A DNA stretch of 64,000 nucleotides, taken from assembly GCA_036768485.1 (NCBI GenBank), contig JAVLUZ010000154.1:24727637-24791636 (forward strand), written 5' to 3'. Position 1 is the first letter of the stretch; each line of letters starts with the position of its first letter. Below, piece after piece: positions 63,560-64,000 of the stretch. The translations under genes were made by a program, and so were the position numbers. Source of the DNA: Mermis nigrescens. Taxonomy: Eukaryota > Nematoda > Enoplea > Mermithida > Mermithidae. The notes under the pieces are model-generated. The model made no database searches. It was not told the origin of the DNA and was given only the letters and a program-made list of their open reading frames with translations.

Positions 63560-64000
63560 AAAAAATCGCCTATCGTCCGAATACGTAACTTTAGCAACTA
63601 TTACAAGAATGTGATAATTTGAGCCGAAAAATTCTTAGCTAGCTTCCTATCTTTATCTTAATCGAATGTGAAAGAGTCATCATCTGCAAATAGTACACAA
63701 AACGCCTACAAAAATTCATAGGTAAGCGGCTTGAAAAGTACAAGGGCCAAAATGATTAAATCAAAAATGACATCAATCAAAAACGAATAAATAGACTTCA
63801 GTCTAAATTTAAAAATGCTTTAAACGAATTTTTCTATTTTAGAAGGTCATTTCCATAACAGAAAGGTTTTCGGTACTTTTCCGATAGAAATAAATCAAAT
63901 AACATCACTCGAGAAAAATAAAATAATAACACTCGAGAACATGACGAATTCGTTATTTTCTTCCAGTGCTAAAAATCGCACGAATAGTAATTGAAATCAA
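63560..64000. other. Upstream of the L1-domain exon, nothing recognised
   Basis: Should hold the missing N-terminal exons if the gene is complete, but I see no frame with L1 similarity here. Confidence 0.4.

Overview
The window looks like nuclear DNA of an invertebrate animal: AT-rich, with short exons (about 85 to 265 bp) separated by introns of 0.1 to 10 kb that are packed with transposable elements. The two recognisable genes are animal proteins. I lean towards a repeat-rich protostome (possibly a nematode), but the sequence does not settle the phylum.

Plus strand, 0.2 to 49 kb: the 3' two thirds of one gene for a zizimin-type DOCK protein (DOCK9/10/11 class, a Cdc42/Rac guanine-nucleotide exchange factor). 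I reconstructed 21 exons with compatible splice phases (about 1117 codons in this window); the 5' exons lie left of base 1. The DHR-2 catalytic domain is encoded by the exons from about 36.3 kb onward. The stop codon is at 49011-49013.

Minus strand, 55.9 to 63.2 kb: a convergent gene for a ribosomal-L1-domain nucleolar protein (RSL1D1-like), three phase-compatible exons ending in a lysine-rich tail, with an AATAAA signal after the stop. Between the two genes (52 to 54 kb) lie a few short plus-strand candidate exons that I could not identify.

Mobile DNA fills nearly everything else. (1) A degraded Penelope-like retroelement (29.6 to 32.0 kb) has reverse transcriptase and GIY-YIG endonuclease parts and two frameshifts. 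(2) Several MITE families share 8-bp target-site duplications (hAT-like); many boundaries can be read exactly, including cases of one MITE nested inside another. I use local labels A to E for them. (3) Larger hAT-like non-autonomous elements carry, just inside the terminal inverted repeats, tandem arrays of GC-rich oligomers (CCGAGG, CCGGGG, CGGGTT types). Two share the terminus CAGTGATCGGACCGAGG, spanning 27330-34830 (which has swallowed the Penelope element and others) and 59864-62483. (4) A foldback element (32.2 to 33.5 kb) has arms made of about 16-bp tandem repeats. (5) There are two mariner-type hairpin MITEs, a tRNA-derived SINE and a 230-bp tandem duplication.

The most unusual signals are the oligomer-array hAT-like architecture and a 13-bp palindrome (GGCGCTTCGCGCC and close variants) that recurs more than 20 times inside otherwise unrelated element families.
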